A stretch of DNA of 64,000 nt from Serratia plymuthica (GCF_018336935.1 NZ_CP068771.1:2976001-3040000); one strand, 5' to 3'; numbered from the stretch's first letter, positions 45,169-54,223 are shown. The notes: generated from the sequence alone by a model not told the origin. Numbers and translations: made by a program.

Positions 45169-45507
45169 TTACCGGCAAAGCGCCCGGCCACCCGCTGCGG
45201 CTTGCTGCGCCAGCTCGCTGAACCGTTGCCGCTGGCTGAGCCAGGCTTGCTCGATAATCGCCGCAGCCCAGGCCGGCATATGCGGTGACAACCGGTAATA
45301 GATCCACTTACCTTCACGGCGATCGAACAGCAGGCCGCTTTCACGCAGCATAGCGAGATGACGGGAAATTTTTGGCTGCGATTCGCCTAACGCGCCGGAC
45401 AGTTCGCACACGCACAGCTCCCCCGCCTGGCGCAACAACAACACCAGGTTCAGCCGGGTGTCGTCCGACAGATTTTTAAACAGTTTCAGCGGCGTCAGTG
45501 ATGACAT
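45169..45507 (-). CDS. arsR: Arsenical-resistance repressor ArsR
   Basis: A winged-helix metalloregulator that releases DNA when As(III) binds. The start at 45507 (MSSLTPLKLFKNLSDD) follows GGAGAG and gives 112 residues. The arsenic-binding pair is in GELCVCELSGAL, and the recognition helix lies in ESQPKISRHLAMLRESGLL. It leads arsRBC and has a near-consensus promoter. Confidence 0.94.
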   Translation of the reverse strand: MSSLTPLKLFKNLSDDTRLNLVLLLRQAGELCVCELSGALGESQPKISRHLAMLRESGLLFDRREGKWIYYRLSPHMPAWAAAIIEQAWLSQRQRFSELAQQAAAGGRALCR

Positions 45508-45532
45508 AGGTTTCTCTCCGAATGATAACCGC

Positions 45533-45560
45533 ATCATAATCCGCAGCCGGGCGATGTCAA
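45533..45560 (-). promoter_or_regulatory. arsRBC promoter
   Basis: On the minus strand TTGACA (45560-45555) and TATGAT (45538-45533) are 16 bp apart, near consensus, and about 25 bp before the arsR start codon. The AT-rich imperfect dyad just upstream (CATATATGAATAAACGAATG, 45564-45583) may take part in ArsR binding. Confidence 0.7.
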
Positions 45561-45671
45561 TAACATATATGAATAAACGAATGTAATTACCGTTTCACCC
45601 GGTATCCGCAAACGCTAAACCCCCACTGAAGCACTATACTGAATGCACCGCCCTGGACCTGGAGATGTGTA

Positions 45672-46781
45672 ATGCCGCTACCCTTCAAACGCTCAAAAAG
45701 GCTTACTCTTGGCACAGAGATAGAACTGCAACTGGTGGATAACGAACACTATGATCTGTCGCACAAGGCCGATCGGTTGGTTGAAGACATCGGCGACAAA
45801 AAACGCGTCAAGCACGAGCTGACTAAATCGATGGTGGAGTTAAACAGCTCGGTGCATACCGATCTCGGTGAACTGTTGGCCGAGCTGAACGAACTGACCG
45901 GGAAGATACGCGCCGGAGCGCAGCGCATTGATTGCGACGTCTGCGGTGGAGGCCGCCATCTGAGCAACGATTGGCGTCAACAGGTCATTACCGACTCCGA
46001 ACGCTACAAATTGCTGGCCAGCCGCTTTGGCTACCTTTCCAAGCTGGCCTGCGTGTTCGGCCAACATATTCATATCGGCGTCAACGACGGTGATGAGGCT
46101 ATGTATCTGTGCCATGCCATGACGCCCTATTTGCCCCATCTGATTGCCCTGAGCGCCTCTTCGCCAATCTACCAGGGTGTCGATACCCTGTTTGCCAGTT
46201 CCCGCTTCAGCGCGCAAAACTCTTTCCCCAACTACGGCTGCCTTGAGCAAATCTATAATTGGGACGAGTTCACCCTGTATTATGAAAGGCTTACCGCCGC
46301 GGGGGTGATTGAAAGCATCAAGGACATTTATTGGGACGCGCGGCCAAAGCCGGAGTTGGGTACGGTGGAAATCAGGGTCTGCGATACGCCGTTGCATATT
46401 CATCATGCGGTGACATTGGCCGGCTATTGCCGTCTGCTGGCCAGATACCTGCTGGATAACAGACAAAAGGTGATTGCGGAATATGCCGCCTTTACCAACT
46501 ACAACAAGATCAACGCCTGTCGCCACGGCTTTGGCGCCGACTATGTGGATCCCGCCACGCTGCGCCGTTGCAGCCTGACGTCGCATATGCTGTCCACCCT
46601 CGCCGCCCTGCGGCCCGGCGCGCAAAACAGCGAAGAAAACGCGCTGCTCGACGAGGTTGAGCATTACGTCAAAATCGCGATGAACGATGCGGAGCACATA
46701 CGCCGCCTGCGGCATAACGGCCTGCAGCAAGAAGACGTGATCAAACAGCTCTGCCACGAACTGTTGCAGCCGCAACATTAA
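45672..46781 (+). CDS. ybdK: Carboxylate-amine ligase YbdK (GCS2 family)
   Basis: YbdK-type enzymes are weak glutamate-cysteine ligases of the GCS2 fold; the in vivo role is unclear. The 369 residues carry LTLGTEIELQLVD near the start, the VELNSSVHTDL strand, FGQHIHIGVNDGDEAM and the ELGTVEIRVCDTPLHIHHAV segment, all conserved for ATP and metal binding. GGAGATGT precedes the ATG. It is divergent from arsR and stands alone. Confidence 0.9.
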   Translation: MPLPFKRSKRLTLGTEIELQLVDNEHYDLSHKADRLVEDIGDKKRVKHELTKSMVELNSSVHTDLGELLAELNELTGKIRAGAQRIDCDVCGGGRHLSNDWRQQVITDSERYKLLASRFGYLSKLACVFGQHIHIGVNDGDEAMYLCHAMTPYLPHLIALSASSPIYQGVDTLFASSRFSAQNSFPNYGCLEQIYNWDEFTLYYERLTAAGVIESIKDIYWDARPKPELGTVEIRVCDTPLHIHHAVTLAGYCRLLARYLLDNRQKVIAEYAAFTNYNKINACRHGFGADYVDPATLRRCSLTSHMLSTLAALRPGAQNSEENALLDEVEHYVKIAMNDAEHIRRLRHNGLQQEDVIKQLCHELLQPQH

Positions 46782-46902
46782 AACGGCTCACCCCCACACA
46801 GGTTTCAGCTATCGATTCCATACGCCAAAGCGACTGTTCATTACGTGCTATTCCCCTACAATCAGCCTTAACAAAACACCACTTATTCTCACCGGGGGCA
46901 CG

Positions 46903-47082
46903 ATGTACAATTTCTCACGCTATCAGGCAAAAGAGCTGGCGCTGGCTTATATGAGCGGCAAAAAACACGATCTGTCGCCGCAAGAATTTCTGCAGCAGCT
47001 GAAAAACAGCGAAAGATCTTTTGAATACTTGCTGAAGCACGGCACCGAGCAGCCGCGCGAAATGTTGGTCAAAAGCTTTTAA
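46903..47082 (+). CDS. 59-residue protein of unknown function
   Basis: A short gene starting at ATG 46903 after a GGGGGC ribosome site, with good codon use. The product (MYNFSRYQAKELALAYMSGK start, EMLVKSF end) is highly charged and probably all-helical, with no signal peptide. I recognise no family. It lies between ybdK and a convergent LysR gene. Coding is supported only by codon pattern and the start site. Confidence 0.6.
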   Translation: MYNFSRYQAKELALAYMSGKKHDLSPQEFLQQLKNSERSFEYLLKHGTEQPREMLVKSF

Positions 47083-47152
47083 AACCCACGCTGCCTTCGC
47101 CGGTGGCATGCCGAACAGGCGTACGTATTCCCGGCTGAATGGCAATGCGCTG

Positions 47153-48073
47153 TCATGAGTCACGCAGCAGGTCCCAATAAGGCCGTTCCCCACCCAAGTG
47201 CGCCAGCAGGAAATCGACAAAGGCCATGACCTTGGCCGGCATGTGTTTGCGTTCCGGGTACACCGCATAAATCGCGTGTTCCGGCAGCTTGTGCTCCGGC
47301 AACAGTTCGACCAACCTCCCCTGCGCGAGATCGTCACCGACGATAAAGGTCGGCATCTGACAAATCCCCAGGCCGGCGAGCAAGGCTTCACGCAGCGCCT
47401 CACTGTTATTCACCTGGTAATTCCCCCGCGGTTGAAAACGCACCGCCCCTTCAGGCCCCTGAAACTGCCATTCGCTGCCGGCGCGGTAGTAGCTGTAAAA
47501 CAGGCAGTTATGTTGCGCCAACTGCGCCAGATCCTTTGGCGTGCCGCTGCGCGCCAGATAAGCCGGCGCGGCGCACAATACGCTGTAGCAGGGCGCGATA
47601 CGCCGTGCGATCAGGCTCGAATCGGCAAGCCGGCCAATGCGGATCGCAAGGTCATAGCCCCCTTCCACCAGATCAACCAGTTTATCGTCCATCATCATGT
47701 TAATTTCCACTTCCGGGCAGGCGGCCAAAAAAACCGGAATCAACGGCGCAATATGCAAACGGCCGAACACCATCGGCACGCTGAGCCGCAAAATACCCTG
47801 CGGCTGCCCCTGCAATCGCGTGATGACGTCTTCCCCTTCCTGCGCCACCGCGCAGGCGTTCCGGGCATAACCAAAATACTGCTCGCCCGCTTCGGTCAGG
47901 CTCAGGCTGCGGGTGGTGCGGTGCAGCAACTGCACGCCCAGCGAGCCTTCCAACTGGGCAATGCGTTTACTTACCGCAGACTTGGTAATGCCCAGCCGCT
48001 GACCGGCCGCTGAAAAGCTGCCGCATTCCACCACCGCCACAAACAGCGGGATCGCCGCAAAATTATCGGTCAT
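47153..48073 (-). CDS. LysR-family regulator
   Basis: The 306-residue regulator has an N-terminal helix-turn-helix (FVAVVECGSFSAAGQRLGIT, then KSAVSKRIAQLEGSLGVQLL) and an effector domain (LRLSVPMVFGRLHIAPLIP). It is of the DsdC/AaeR-like short group without a clear specific relative. It is divergent from two small DMT transporter genes, which it probably controls. Confidence 0.9.
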   Translation of the reverse strand: MTDNFAAIPLFVAVVECGSFSAAGQRLGITKSAVSKRIAQLEGSLGVQLLHRTTRSLSLTEAGEQYFGYARNACAVAQEGEDVITRLQGQPQGILRLSVPMVFGRLHIAPLIPVFLAACPEVEINMMMDDKLVDLVEGGYDLAIRIGRLADSSLIARRIAPCYSVLCAAPAYLARSGTPKDLAQLAQHNCLFYSYYRAGSEWQFQGPEGAVRFQPRGNYQVNNSEALREALLAGLGICQMPTFIVGDDLAQGRLVELLPEHKLPEHAIYAVYPERKHMPAKVMAFVDFLLAHLGGERPYWDLLRDS

Positions 48074-48174
48074 TTATCGTCAACTTTTACTCAACAATGA
48101 GTTTCCATTGTAGTGGATTATGACGATAACAAAAACAATGTACGCTACCTGCCACCCTAAAAATGGAACCTGAG

Positions 48175-48639
48175 ATGATGATACGCGGACGTTTTTCCGA
48201 TCCTTTGCTGGCGTTAACCGCCGGCGCTTTGCTGGCCCTGATGATCAGCGTCAACAGCGGGCTGGCAAGCTATAACAGCCCGCTATTCGCTTCGTGGGTG
48301 GCGCATGGCGTTGGCGCTATCGCCGCCTGGTTGTTGTTGCTGTTGCTGCCGTACCGCCGTACGCCCCTCTCCTCTGCGGCGGCCATGGCGGCCCCCCGTT
48401 GGGCTTATTTTGGCGGTATTCCCGGTGCCCTGACGGTGGTAGTGGCCGCCGTCACCGTCAATAGCCGGTTGGCGCTTTCCGGCAGCCTGGCACTCATGCT
48501 TACCGGCCAGGTGTTGTTCGGCATGCTTTCCGACAGCCGCGGTTGGTTTGGCGTCATTCCACGCCGTCTGCGCGCTAATGACATTATCGCCACGCTGCTG
48601 ATCCTCTTCGGCGGCGCCCTGCTTATTTTTGTGAGATAA
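48175..48639 (+). CDS. DMT-family small transporter (DUF606), subunit 1
   Basis: A 154-residue protein with about five helices (LLALTAGALLALMISVNSGLA; WVAHGVGAIAAWLLLLLLP; ALSGSLALMLTGQVLFGML; IIATLLILFGGALLIF). It matches the DUF606/YdcZ group, which often occurs as two adjacent genes forming one transporter. ATG 48175 is favoured by GGAACC upstream; 48163 is an alternative. Substrate unknown. Confidence 0.82.
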   Translation: MMIRGRFSDPLLALTAGALLALMISVNSGLASYNSPLFASWVAHGVGAIAAWLLLLLLPYRRTPLSSAAAMAAPRWAYFGGIPGALTVVVAAVTVNSRLALSGSLALMLTGQVLFGMLSDSRGWFGVIPRRLRANDIIATLLILFGGALLIFVR

Positions 48640-48644
48640 CCCTC

Positions 48645-49094
48645 ATGCTAACCCTGGTACTCCTCGCACTGTTCAATGGCGTCTGCATCAGCATCAGCCG
48701 GGCGGTCAATGGCCGCCTGGCGCTAAGCCGCGGCGCCTTCCACGCCTCGCTCTGCAATCATATCGTCGGCTTTTTGTTCCTCAGCCTACTGCTGGCGGTG
48801 GGCGGTGGGTTCAATGGCCTTTCCCTTGGTCACGCCCCGTGGGGAGCCTATTTGGGCGGTGTCATCGGCGCGCTGTTCGTGGCGCTGAACAGCTATGTGC
48901 TGCCGCTCCTTGGCACGCTGCGCGCCGCACTGCTGATCATCAGCGGCCAAATGTTGGCGGGCGTCGTCATCGATAGCCTGCGCGACAGCGGCGGTTCAAC
49001 CGGCACGCGGCTCTTGGGTGTTGGGCTGATCCTGCTCGGCGTCTATCTGGCGCGGATGGAAAAACCCCTGATTACGCGGATCCAACGCACTTAA
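48645..49094 (+). CDS. DMT-family small transporter (DUF606), subunit 2
   Basis: A 149-residue partner with the same helix plan (FNGVCISISRAVNGRLALSRG, HIVGFLFLSLLLAVGGG, IISGQMLAGVVIDSL, LLGVGLILLGVYLARME). It begins 5 bp after subunit 1, so the two are probably translated together as a heterodimer. Confidence 0.82.
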   Translation: MLTLVLLALFNGVCISISRAVNGRLALSRGAFHASLCNHIVGFLFLSLLLAVGGGFNGLSLGHAPWGAYLGGVIGALFVALNSYVLPLLGTLRAALLIISGQMLAGVVIDSLRDSGGSTGTRLLGVGLILLGVYLARMEKPLITRIQRT

Positions 49095-49105
49095 ACTGCG
49101 TGAAA

Positions 49106-49183
49106 ATTCGCCTTTAGAAGCGAATAACCCATAAATTCGCATTCAGATACGAATAATTGACATATTCGTATTTAGATGCGAAT
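49106..49183. promoter_or_regulatory. Three 20-bp palindromic operators before satD, 29-bp period
   Basis: ATTCGCCTTTAGAAGCGAAT (49106-49125), ATTCGCATTCAGATACGAAT (49135-49154) and ATTCGTATTTAGATGCGAAT (49164-49183). All have ATTCG/CGAAT arms, and their starts are exactly 29 bp apart. TTGACA (49157-49162) lies between sites 2 and 3, so the third site fills the promoter spacer and a bound protein would block RNA polymerase. Confidence 0.85.
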
Positions 49184-49220
49184 TTTAACGGTACGTTATC
49201 GCTTCACAGCAGAGAAAAGC

Positions 49221-49817
49221 ATGCAAGCACAATTCAGCGTGATCACCGGCGATCTGGTCAACTCTCAGCAGCTCGACACCGTAAATTATATTACCGGGTT
49301 AGAGGCCCTGCTCAACCGTCTGCAACAGGCCAAGCTTATACAGCGGTTCGAAATTTTCCGCGGCGACGGTTTCCAGGCGGTAGCCGAATCGCAATCCGGC
49401 CTGCTGCTGGCAGCCTATATCCGTATCGCACTCAAAGCAATGGATGCCGGCCAGTGGGACGCCCGCATCGCGGTGGGCCTGGGGGACGGTCGGGAACGAG
49501 CGACCGGTTATGCCAGCGCCTTTGTCAATTCAGGCCACGCGCTGGACAGCCTGGATAAAAATTGCAGGCTGGCTCTGAAAAATGACCATGCCGAGACGAA
49601 TGCCATTGTCAGCGATCTGTTGCCGATGTTAGATCATGTGATTGGTCGCCTGTCGCAAACCGAGGCGCAGATAGTACAGGCGAGGATGTTTGCCGCCACC
49701 AACCTGGAGGTGGCCGAGAAACTGCATAAAGCCGCGTCCACGGTCTCCGCAACGCTAAAACGAGCAGCCTATGAGGAGATCATGCGATTTATTCACGCGA
49801 TTAACAGGATCACCTGA
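49221..49817 (+). CDS. SatD-family protein with C-terminal helix-turn-helix
   Basis: The 198-residue product begins FSVITGDLVNSQQLD and contains FEIFRGDGFQAV, typical of SatD proteins, whose N-terminal half resembles a nucleotide-cyclase-like fold. The last 50 residues (LSQTEAQIVQARMFAATNLE onward) look like a sigma-70 region 4/LuxR-like helix-turn-helix. I chose ATG 49221. Three palindromes upstream suggest that it binds its own promoter. The DUF3307 gene follows 2 bp later. The cellular role is unknown. Confidence 0.82.
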   Translation: MQAQFSVITGDLVNSQQLDTVNYITGLEALLNRLQQAKLIQRFEIFRGDGFQAVAESQSGLLLAAYIRIALKAMDAGQWDARIAVGLGDGRERATGYASAFVNSGHALDSLDKNCRLALKNDHAETNAIVSDLLPMLDHVIGRLSQTEAQIVQARMFAATNLEVAEKLHKAASTVSATLKRAAYEEIMRFIHAINRIT

Positions 49818-49819
49818 AT

Positions 49820-50593
49820 ATGGATTTAACCTACGCGCCGTTACTGACCTGGTTGCTGATTGCACATTTACTGGCCGATTTCCCGCTGCAACCGCTCAGT
49901 TGGGTGGAGGATAAAACCCGCCGACGCGCGCGATCGCGTTTGCTGTTGCTGCACGCCTTGCTGCACGGCGTGTTGGCCGCCAGTGCTGTGGCGGGTTTCA
50001 GTCTGTTGCAAGGCGGGCTCCCCGCCGCCAAGGCGCTGGCTACTTTGCCGGTTATCGCCATCAGCCACTATATTATCGACCTGCTGAAAGTCACGCTCCT
50101 CGCTCGCCTCAGCCGGGCCGGCGGTTTTCTGCTCGATCAATGCCTGCATCTGGCGGTGATTGTTTTGCTATGGTTGTGCCTGGTGCCGGAGCCCCGCAGC
50201 CTGTTGGCCGCGCTTGGTGCCGCCGTTACCGGGGCGCAGTTTGGGCTGCTGCTGCTGGCGTATTTAGTGATTTACATGCCGATGGGCGTACTGATTGGGC
50301 AACTGCTGGCGCACTGGACGCCGCAAATGCCGCTTTCGGCCAAAGCCGACAACGACTCGCTGTTGCGCGCAGGCAAACAGATTGGCTATCTGGAAAGAAC
50401 GCTGATCCTGACGTTTGTATTGATCGGCCAGATTCCGGCGATCGGCTTCTTGCTGGCCGCAAAGTCTATTTTTCGCTTTGGCGACCTGCGGCAAAACGAT
50501 GACAAAATGCGTACCGAGTATGTACTGCTCGGCACGCTATTTTCCTTTACGCTGACCATCATGCTCGGCCTGCTGGTGAAAAAATTGTTATAA
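49820..50593 (+). CDS. DUF3307 membrane protein
   Basis: A 257-residue inner-membrane protein of about seven helices, with the DUF3307 start LLTWLLIAHLLADFPLQ and the conserved HYIIDLLKV. The charged part KQIGYLERTLILTFVLIGQ is also typical. SatD and DUF3307 genes recur as pairs in many bacteria. Here the pair is 2 bp apart. Function unknown; a sensor-effector pair is plausible. Confidence 0.85.
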   Translation: MDLTYAPLLTWLLIAHLLADFPLQPLSWVEDKTRRRARSRLLLLHALLHGVLAASAVAGFSLLQGGLPAAKALATLPVIAISHYIIDLLKVTLLARLSRAGGFLLDQCLHLAVIVLLWLCLVPEPRSLLAALGAAVTGAQFGLLLLAYLVIYMPMGVLIGQLLAHWTPQMPLSAKADNDSLLRAGKQIGYLERTLILTFVLIGQIPAIGFLLAAKSIFRFGDLRQNDDKMRTEYVLLGTLFSFTLTIMLGLLVKKLL

Positions 50594-50619
50594 CCGCCGG
50601 GCATTGCACCCGGCGGTTA
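50591..50619. terminator. Bidirectional hairpin between DUF3307 and the Mg2+ ATPase gene
   Basis: TAACCGCCGGG (50591-50601) pairs perfectly with CCCGGCGGTTA (50609-50619), between convergent stops. Confidence 0.7.
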
Positions 50620-50625
50620 GGGTGA

Positions 50626-53325
50626 TTACAACCACTCACCGAAGCGGCGAATATAGAAACGCTTCATCATCTGCGCCACGACGCAATAGCTGATCAGCGT
50701 GCCGGCCAGCCACGGGAAGTATTCCCACGGCAAGGGTTGCAACCCAACCCAGGCGCCGAGCGGCGAGAACGGCAGATAAATGCCCAACGCCATTACCAGC
50801 GCCGTGGTCAGCAGAACCGGCAATGCGGCGGTGCTCTGGATGAACGGGATCTTCTGGGTGCGCAGCATATGCACCACCAGCGTTTGCGACAACAACCCTT
50901 CGATAAACCAGCCGGATTGGAACAATGCCTGATGCTCGACGCTGTTGGCGGCGAAGACGAACCACATCAGCGCATAAGTGGTGATATCAAAAATGGAGGA
51001 GGTTGGCCCAATCCACAGCATAAAGCGACCGATGTTCTTCGCATCCCACTTGCGCGGCTTGCGCAGGAACTCTTTGTCCATCTTGTCCCACGGCAGCGAC
51101 AGCTGGGAAATATCGTACATCAGGTTCTGAATCAACAGGTGGATCGCCAGCATCGGCAAGAACGGGATAAACGCGCTGGCCACCAGCACCGAAAACACGT
51201 TGCCGAAGTTGGAACTGGCGGTCATGTTCAGGTATTTGATGATATTGCCGAAGGTTTCCCGGCCTTTGATCACGCCCTCTTCCAGCACCATCAGGTTTTT
51301 TTCCAGCAAGATGATGTCCGCCGACTCTTTAGCGATGTCGGTGCCGGTATCCACCGAGATACCGACGTCCGCATCGCGCAGCGCCGGGGCATCGTTAATG
51401 CCGTCGCCGAGGAAGCCAACGGTATGGCCATTCGCCTGCAACATTTTCAATACCCGCGATTTCTGCAGCGGCGTCAGTTTGGTAAAGACCGTGCGTTGTT
51501 CCACTTCGCGCGCCAGTGTTTCATCGTCCATCTGTTCGATTTGCGGGCCGGAGAGCGGCTCGCCCGGCTCCAGCCCGACATCGCGGCAAATCTTGCAGGT
51601 GATCACTGGGTTATCGCCGGTCAGTACCTTCACCGCCACACCATTTTCCTGCAACGCGGCTATCGCTTCCTGCGCGCTCTCCTTTGGCGGGTCGAGGAAG
51701 GTCAGGACGCCCTGGATCACCATATCGCGTTCATCGGCCACGCTCAGCGGCAAGGGATCTTTCCGCTCACCCAACTCCCGCGTCGCCAGCACCAACACGC
51801 GGAACCCGTCCTCATTATACTGAGCGGCGAGCGCCTGCAGCGACGCACGCCGCGCCTCATCCAGCACCAGCGTCTGCTGCCCCTCGCGCACGTGGGTGGC
51901 GATGTCCAGCATCTCCTCCACCGCTCCTTTGCAGATTAGCCGCTGTTGGCCATTTTCATCCGCCACCACGATCGACAGACGGCGGCGCACAAAATCGAAC
52001 GGCAGCTCATCCACCTTGCTAAAACGCCCCAGCGCCTCGATGCCCGGTTTGCCGCGCCCGAAGCGGATCACCGCCTGATCCATCAGATTTTTCATGCCGC
52101 TTTGGTGGGCGCTGTTCAACCACGCCAGGTGCAACACCTCATTATCTTTGGCTCCGCTGGCGTCCAGATGATGCTCGAGGATGATGCGATCCTGGGTCAG
52201 GGTGCCGGTTTTATCCGTACAGAGCACGTCCATCGCACCGAAGTTCTGAATGGCGTTCAGACGCTTGACCACCACTTTGCGCCGCGACATGGCGATTGCG
52301 CCCTTCGCCAGGTTGGAGCTGACGATCATCGGCAGCATCTCCGGCGTCAACCCCACCGCCACCGCCAAAGCAAACAGCGCCGCTTCGCTCCAGTCGCCTT
52401 TGGTAAAGCCGTTGATCAGCAACACAATCGGCACCATCACCAGCATAAAGCGGATCAGCAGCCAGCTGACGCTGTTCACCCCACGATCGAAGGCGGTTTG
52501 CGAACGGGAACCGACGATCGACTTGGCCAGCGAACCAAAATAGGTGCGCCCCCCGGTCGCCACCACAACTGCCGTGGCGGTACCGCTGGCGACGTTGGTG
52601 CCCATCAGGCAGATGTTCGGCAGTTCCAACAGCGCATGCTCGCTGGAGACTTCCTCCTCGCTCGATTTTTGGCTGACGTTGCCCATCGCATCGTATTTCT
52701 CGATCGGGATCGCCTCCCCGGTCAGGATCGCCTGGCTGATGAACAGATCGCGTGAGGCAAGCAGGCGCACATCCGCCGGCACCATGTCCCCGGCGGAAAG
52801 CTGGATGATATCGCCCGGCACCAGTTCGCGAATGGGGACTTCCAACGTCAAGGGTTGCGCGCTGAAGCTGCTGCGACGCAAAACCGTTGCGGTGGTGCGC
52901 ACCATCGATTTCAGCGTCTCCGCCGCCTTGTTGGTGCGGTATTCCTGCCAGAAACGCAGCAGCCCGCTGAGTGAAACCATCACCAGTATGATGATCACGC
53001 CAATGAGATCGGTTTCTTCACCGCGCCGGAGAGGCAACCAGTAGTCGGTAAAGAAACTGATCGCAGCCAGCACCATCAGAACAAAGATAAACGGGTTATT
53101 AAATGCGCCAATCAGCTGCACCAGCGCGTGCGGCGCTTTTTCATGGGCAACCTGGTTAACGCCAAATTGCTCCAGGCGCTCATCGGCATCGTCCTGGGTC
53201 AGACCGCTACGGTTGCATTTTAAATTTGCCAGCGTCTGCTCGACGCTGTTTTTCGCCTCTTGCGCGATGGCATAAGGCGCCGCTTTTTTATCGCGGCGGC
53301 GTAGGTTTTCATTAATATAGGTCAT
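50626..53325 (-). CDS. mgtB: Mg2+-importing P-type ATPase (MgtA/MgtB)
   Basis: A P3B-type ATPase that imports Mg2+ at low external Mg2+. The 899 residues include the actuator TGEAIP, the phosphorylation site DKTGTLTQD, the hinge GDGINDAPALRDADVGISVD and about ten helices. Family-specific strings are NLMYDISQLSLPWDKMD and SSNFGNVFSVL. It lies downstream of mgtC as in the Salmonella mgtCB operon, which favours the name mgtB, but mgtA is nearly identical in sequence type. An MgtL-like small ORF precedes it. Confidence 0.92.
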   Translation of the reverse strand: MTYINENLRRRDKKAAPYAIAQEAKNSVEQTLANLKCNRSGLTQDDADERLEQFGVNQVAHEKAPHALVQLIGAFNNPFIFVLMVLAAISFFTDYWLPLRRGEETDLIGVIIILVMVSLSGLLRFWQEYRTNKAAETLKSMVRTTATVLRRSSFSAQPLTLEVPIRELVPGDIIQLSAGDMVPADVRLLASRDLFISQAILTGEAIPIEKYDAMGNVSQKSSEEEVSSEHALLELPNICLMGTNVASGTATAVVVATGGRTYFGSLAKSIVGSRSQTAFDRGVNSVSWLLIRFMLVMVPIVLLINGFTKGDWSEAALFALAVAVGLTPEMLPMIVSSNLAKGAIAMSRRKVVVKRLNAIQNFGAMDVLCTDKTGTLTQDRIILEHHLDASGAKDNEVLHLAWLNSAHQSGMKNLMDQAVIRFGRGKPGIEALGRFSKVDELPFDFVRRRLSIVVADENGQQRLICKGAVEEMLDIATHVREGQQTLVLDEARRASLQALAAQYNEDGFRVLVLATRELGERKDPLPLSVADERDMVIQGVLTFLDPPKESAQEAIAALQENGVAVKVLTGDNPVITCKICRDVGLEPGEPLSGPQIEQMDDETLAREVEQRTVFTKLTPLQKSRVLKMLQANGHTVGFLGDGINDAPALRDADVGISVDTGTDIAKESADIILLEKNLMVLEEGVIKGRETFGNIIKYLNMTASSNFGNVFSVLVASAFIPFLPMLAIHLLIQNLMYDISQLSLPWDKMDKEFLRKPRKWDAKNIGRFMLWIGPTSSIFDITTYALMWFVFAANSVEHQALFQSGWFIEGLLSQTLVVHMLRTQKIPFIQSTAALPVLLTTALVMALGIYLPFSPLGAWVGLQPLPWEYFPWLAGTLISYCVVAQMMKRFYIRRFGEWL

Positions 53326-53428
53326 AACGCTATTCTCTTATCTTATTCTGCGCACAGAGTTACCCCGCCTGATTAACAGGTGAATAGGCGCAGAGTGGAA
53401 TTTATTTAATTAACGTAATTACCGCTAT

Positions 53429-53482
53429 TTATAACCGCAGGCAATCACGCCGAATAATTAACATTATGGGGTCACCGTCCAT
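53429..53482 (-). CDS. 17-codon MgtL-like leader ORF before the Mg2+ ATPase gene
   Basis: ATG 53482 follows AAGGAGGTGGC, one of the strongest ribosome sites in the window. The product is MDGDPIMLIIRRDCLRL. From memory, E. coli MgtL is [17 protein letters not shown]: both have 17 residues and share M1, D4, P5, L8, R11, R12 and L15, with an acidic residue at position 2. In E. coli, acidic and proline codons of MgtL destabilise the ribosome at low Mg2+ and so expose mgtA to transcription. Here the leader lies in the mgtC-ATPase gap, 103 bp before the ATPase start. A regulatory role is inferred. Confidence 0.7.
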   Translation of the reverse strand: MDGDPIMLIIRRDCLRL

Positions 53483-53524
53483 GCCACCTCCTTATCACTT
53501 AAAAAAATGAATATTAATGAAGAA

Positions 53525-54223
53525 TCAAACCGGTAATTCAGAAACCACTCGCCAGCGTACGGCGCTAACGCTTTTTTCCAGGCTGACGCGGCAGACAATA
53601 CCTTCAATTTCTTTTTGCGCTGCGGGATTGGCGGTTATCTCCGCGCAAACCTCAAGCTGACCAGGGAGGGATATATCGGCGCTGCGCAAGGATTGCAATC
53701 TTAGCGCCACACCGTTCAGCGCCTGCAATATCAGAGTGCGTACCAGTATTTCATCTTGTTCGCCGCAGGTAACCTGAATGCGATAACACTGTTCCAGATC
53801 TAACGCCTGCTGTTGAGGTTGCAGATTGATGCGCTGCGCCGCTTCGCGCAGCAGAATATTCGCGCACAGGATCACCAGCGTCGCCAGTACCGCATTCCAG
53901 TACTGCCCCAGACCGCACAACACGCCAATCGCCGCCGAGCACCACAGCGTGGCGGCGGTATTCAGGCCACGGATGTTCAGCCCTTCACGCATGATCACCC
54001 CGGCGCCCAGAAAGCCGATGCCGGAAACAATCTGCGCGGCAACCCGCCCGGCACTGGAAGGATCGGTGGACATGGAGCTGAGGATAAACACCGCCGCACC
54101 GGTGGCCACCAGCGCATTGGTGCGCAGGCCGGCCATACGCTGACGCCACTGCCGCTCGGCGCCAATAACCGCGCCCAGGCTCATCGCCAGTAATAAATTT
54201 AAAACAAAAGGAGTCATAGCCAT
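53525..54223 (-). CDS. mgtC: MgtC/SapB-family protein
   Basis: MgtC is an inner-membrane virulence protein induced by low Mg2+ that in Salmonella restrains the F1Fo ATPase. The 232 residues comprise about five helices with the signature GAVIGAERQWRQRMAGLRTNALVATGAA and SGIGFLGAGVIMREG-LNIRGLNTAATLW, then a soluble ACT-like C-terminal domain (residues 145-232). The start at 54223 follows GGGGACAGTC. The length equals that of Salmonella MgtC (231). Confidence 0.92.
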   Translation of the reverse strand: MAMTPFVLNLLLAMSLGAVIGAERQWRQRMAGLRTNALVATGAAVFILSSMSTDPSSAGRVAAQIVSGIGFLGAGVIMREGLNIRGLNTAATLWCSAAIGVLCGLGQYWNAVLATLVILCANILLREAAQRINLQPQQQALDLEQCYRIQVTCGEQDEILVRTLILQALNGVALRLQSLRSADISLPGQLEVCAEITANPAAQKEIEGIVCRVSLEKSVSAVRWRVVSELPV

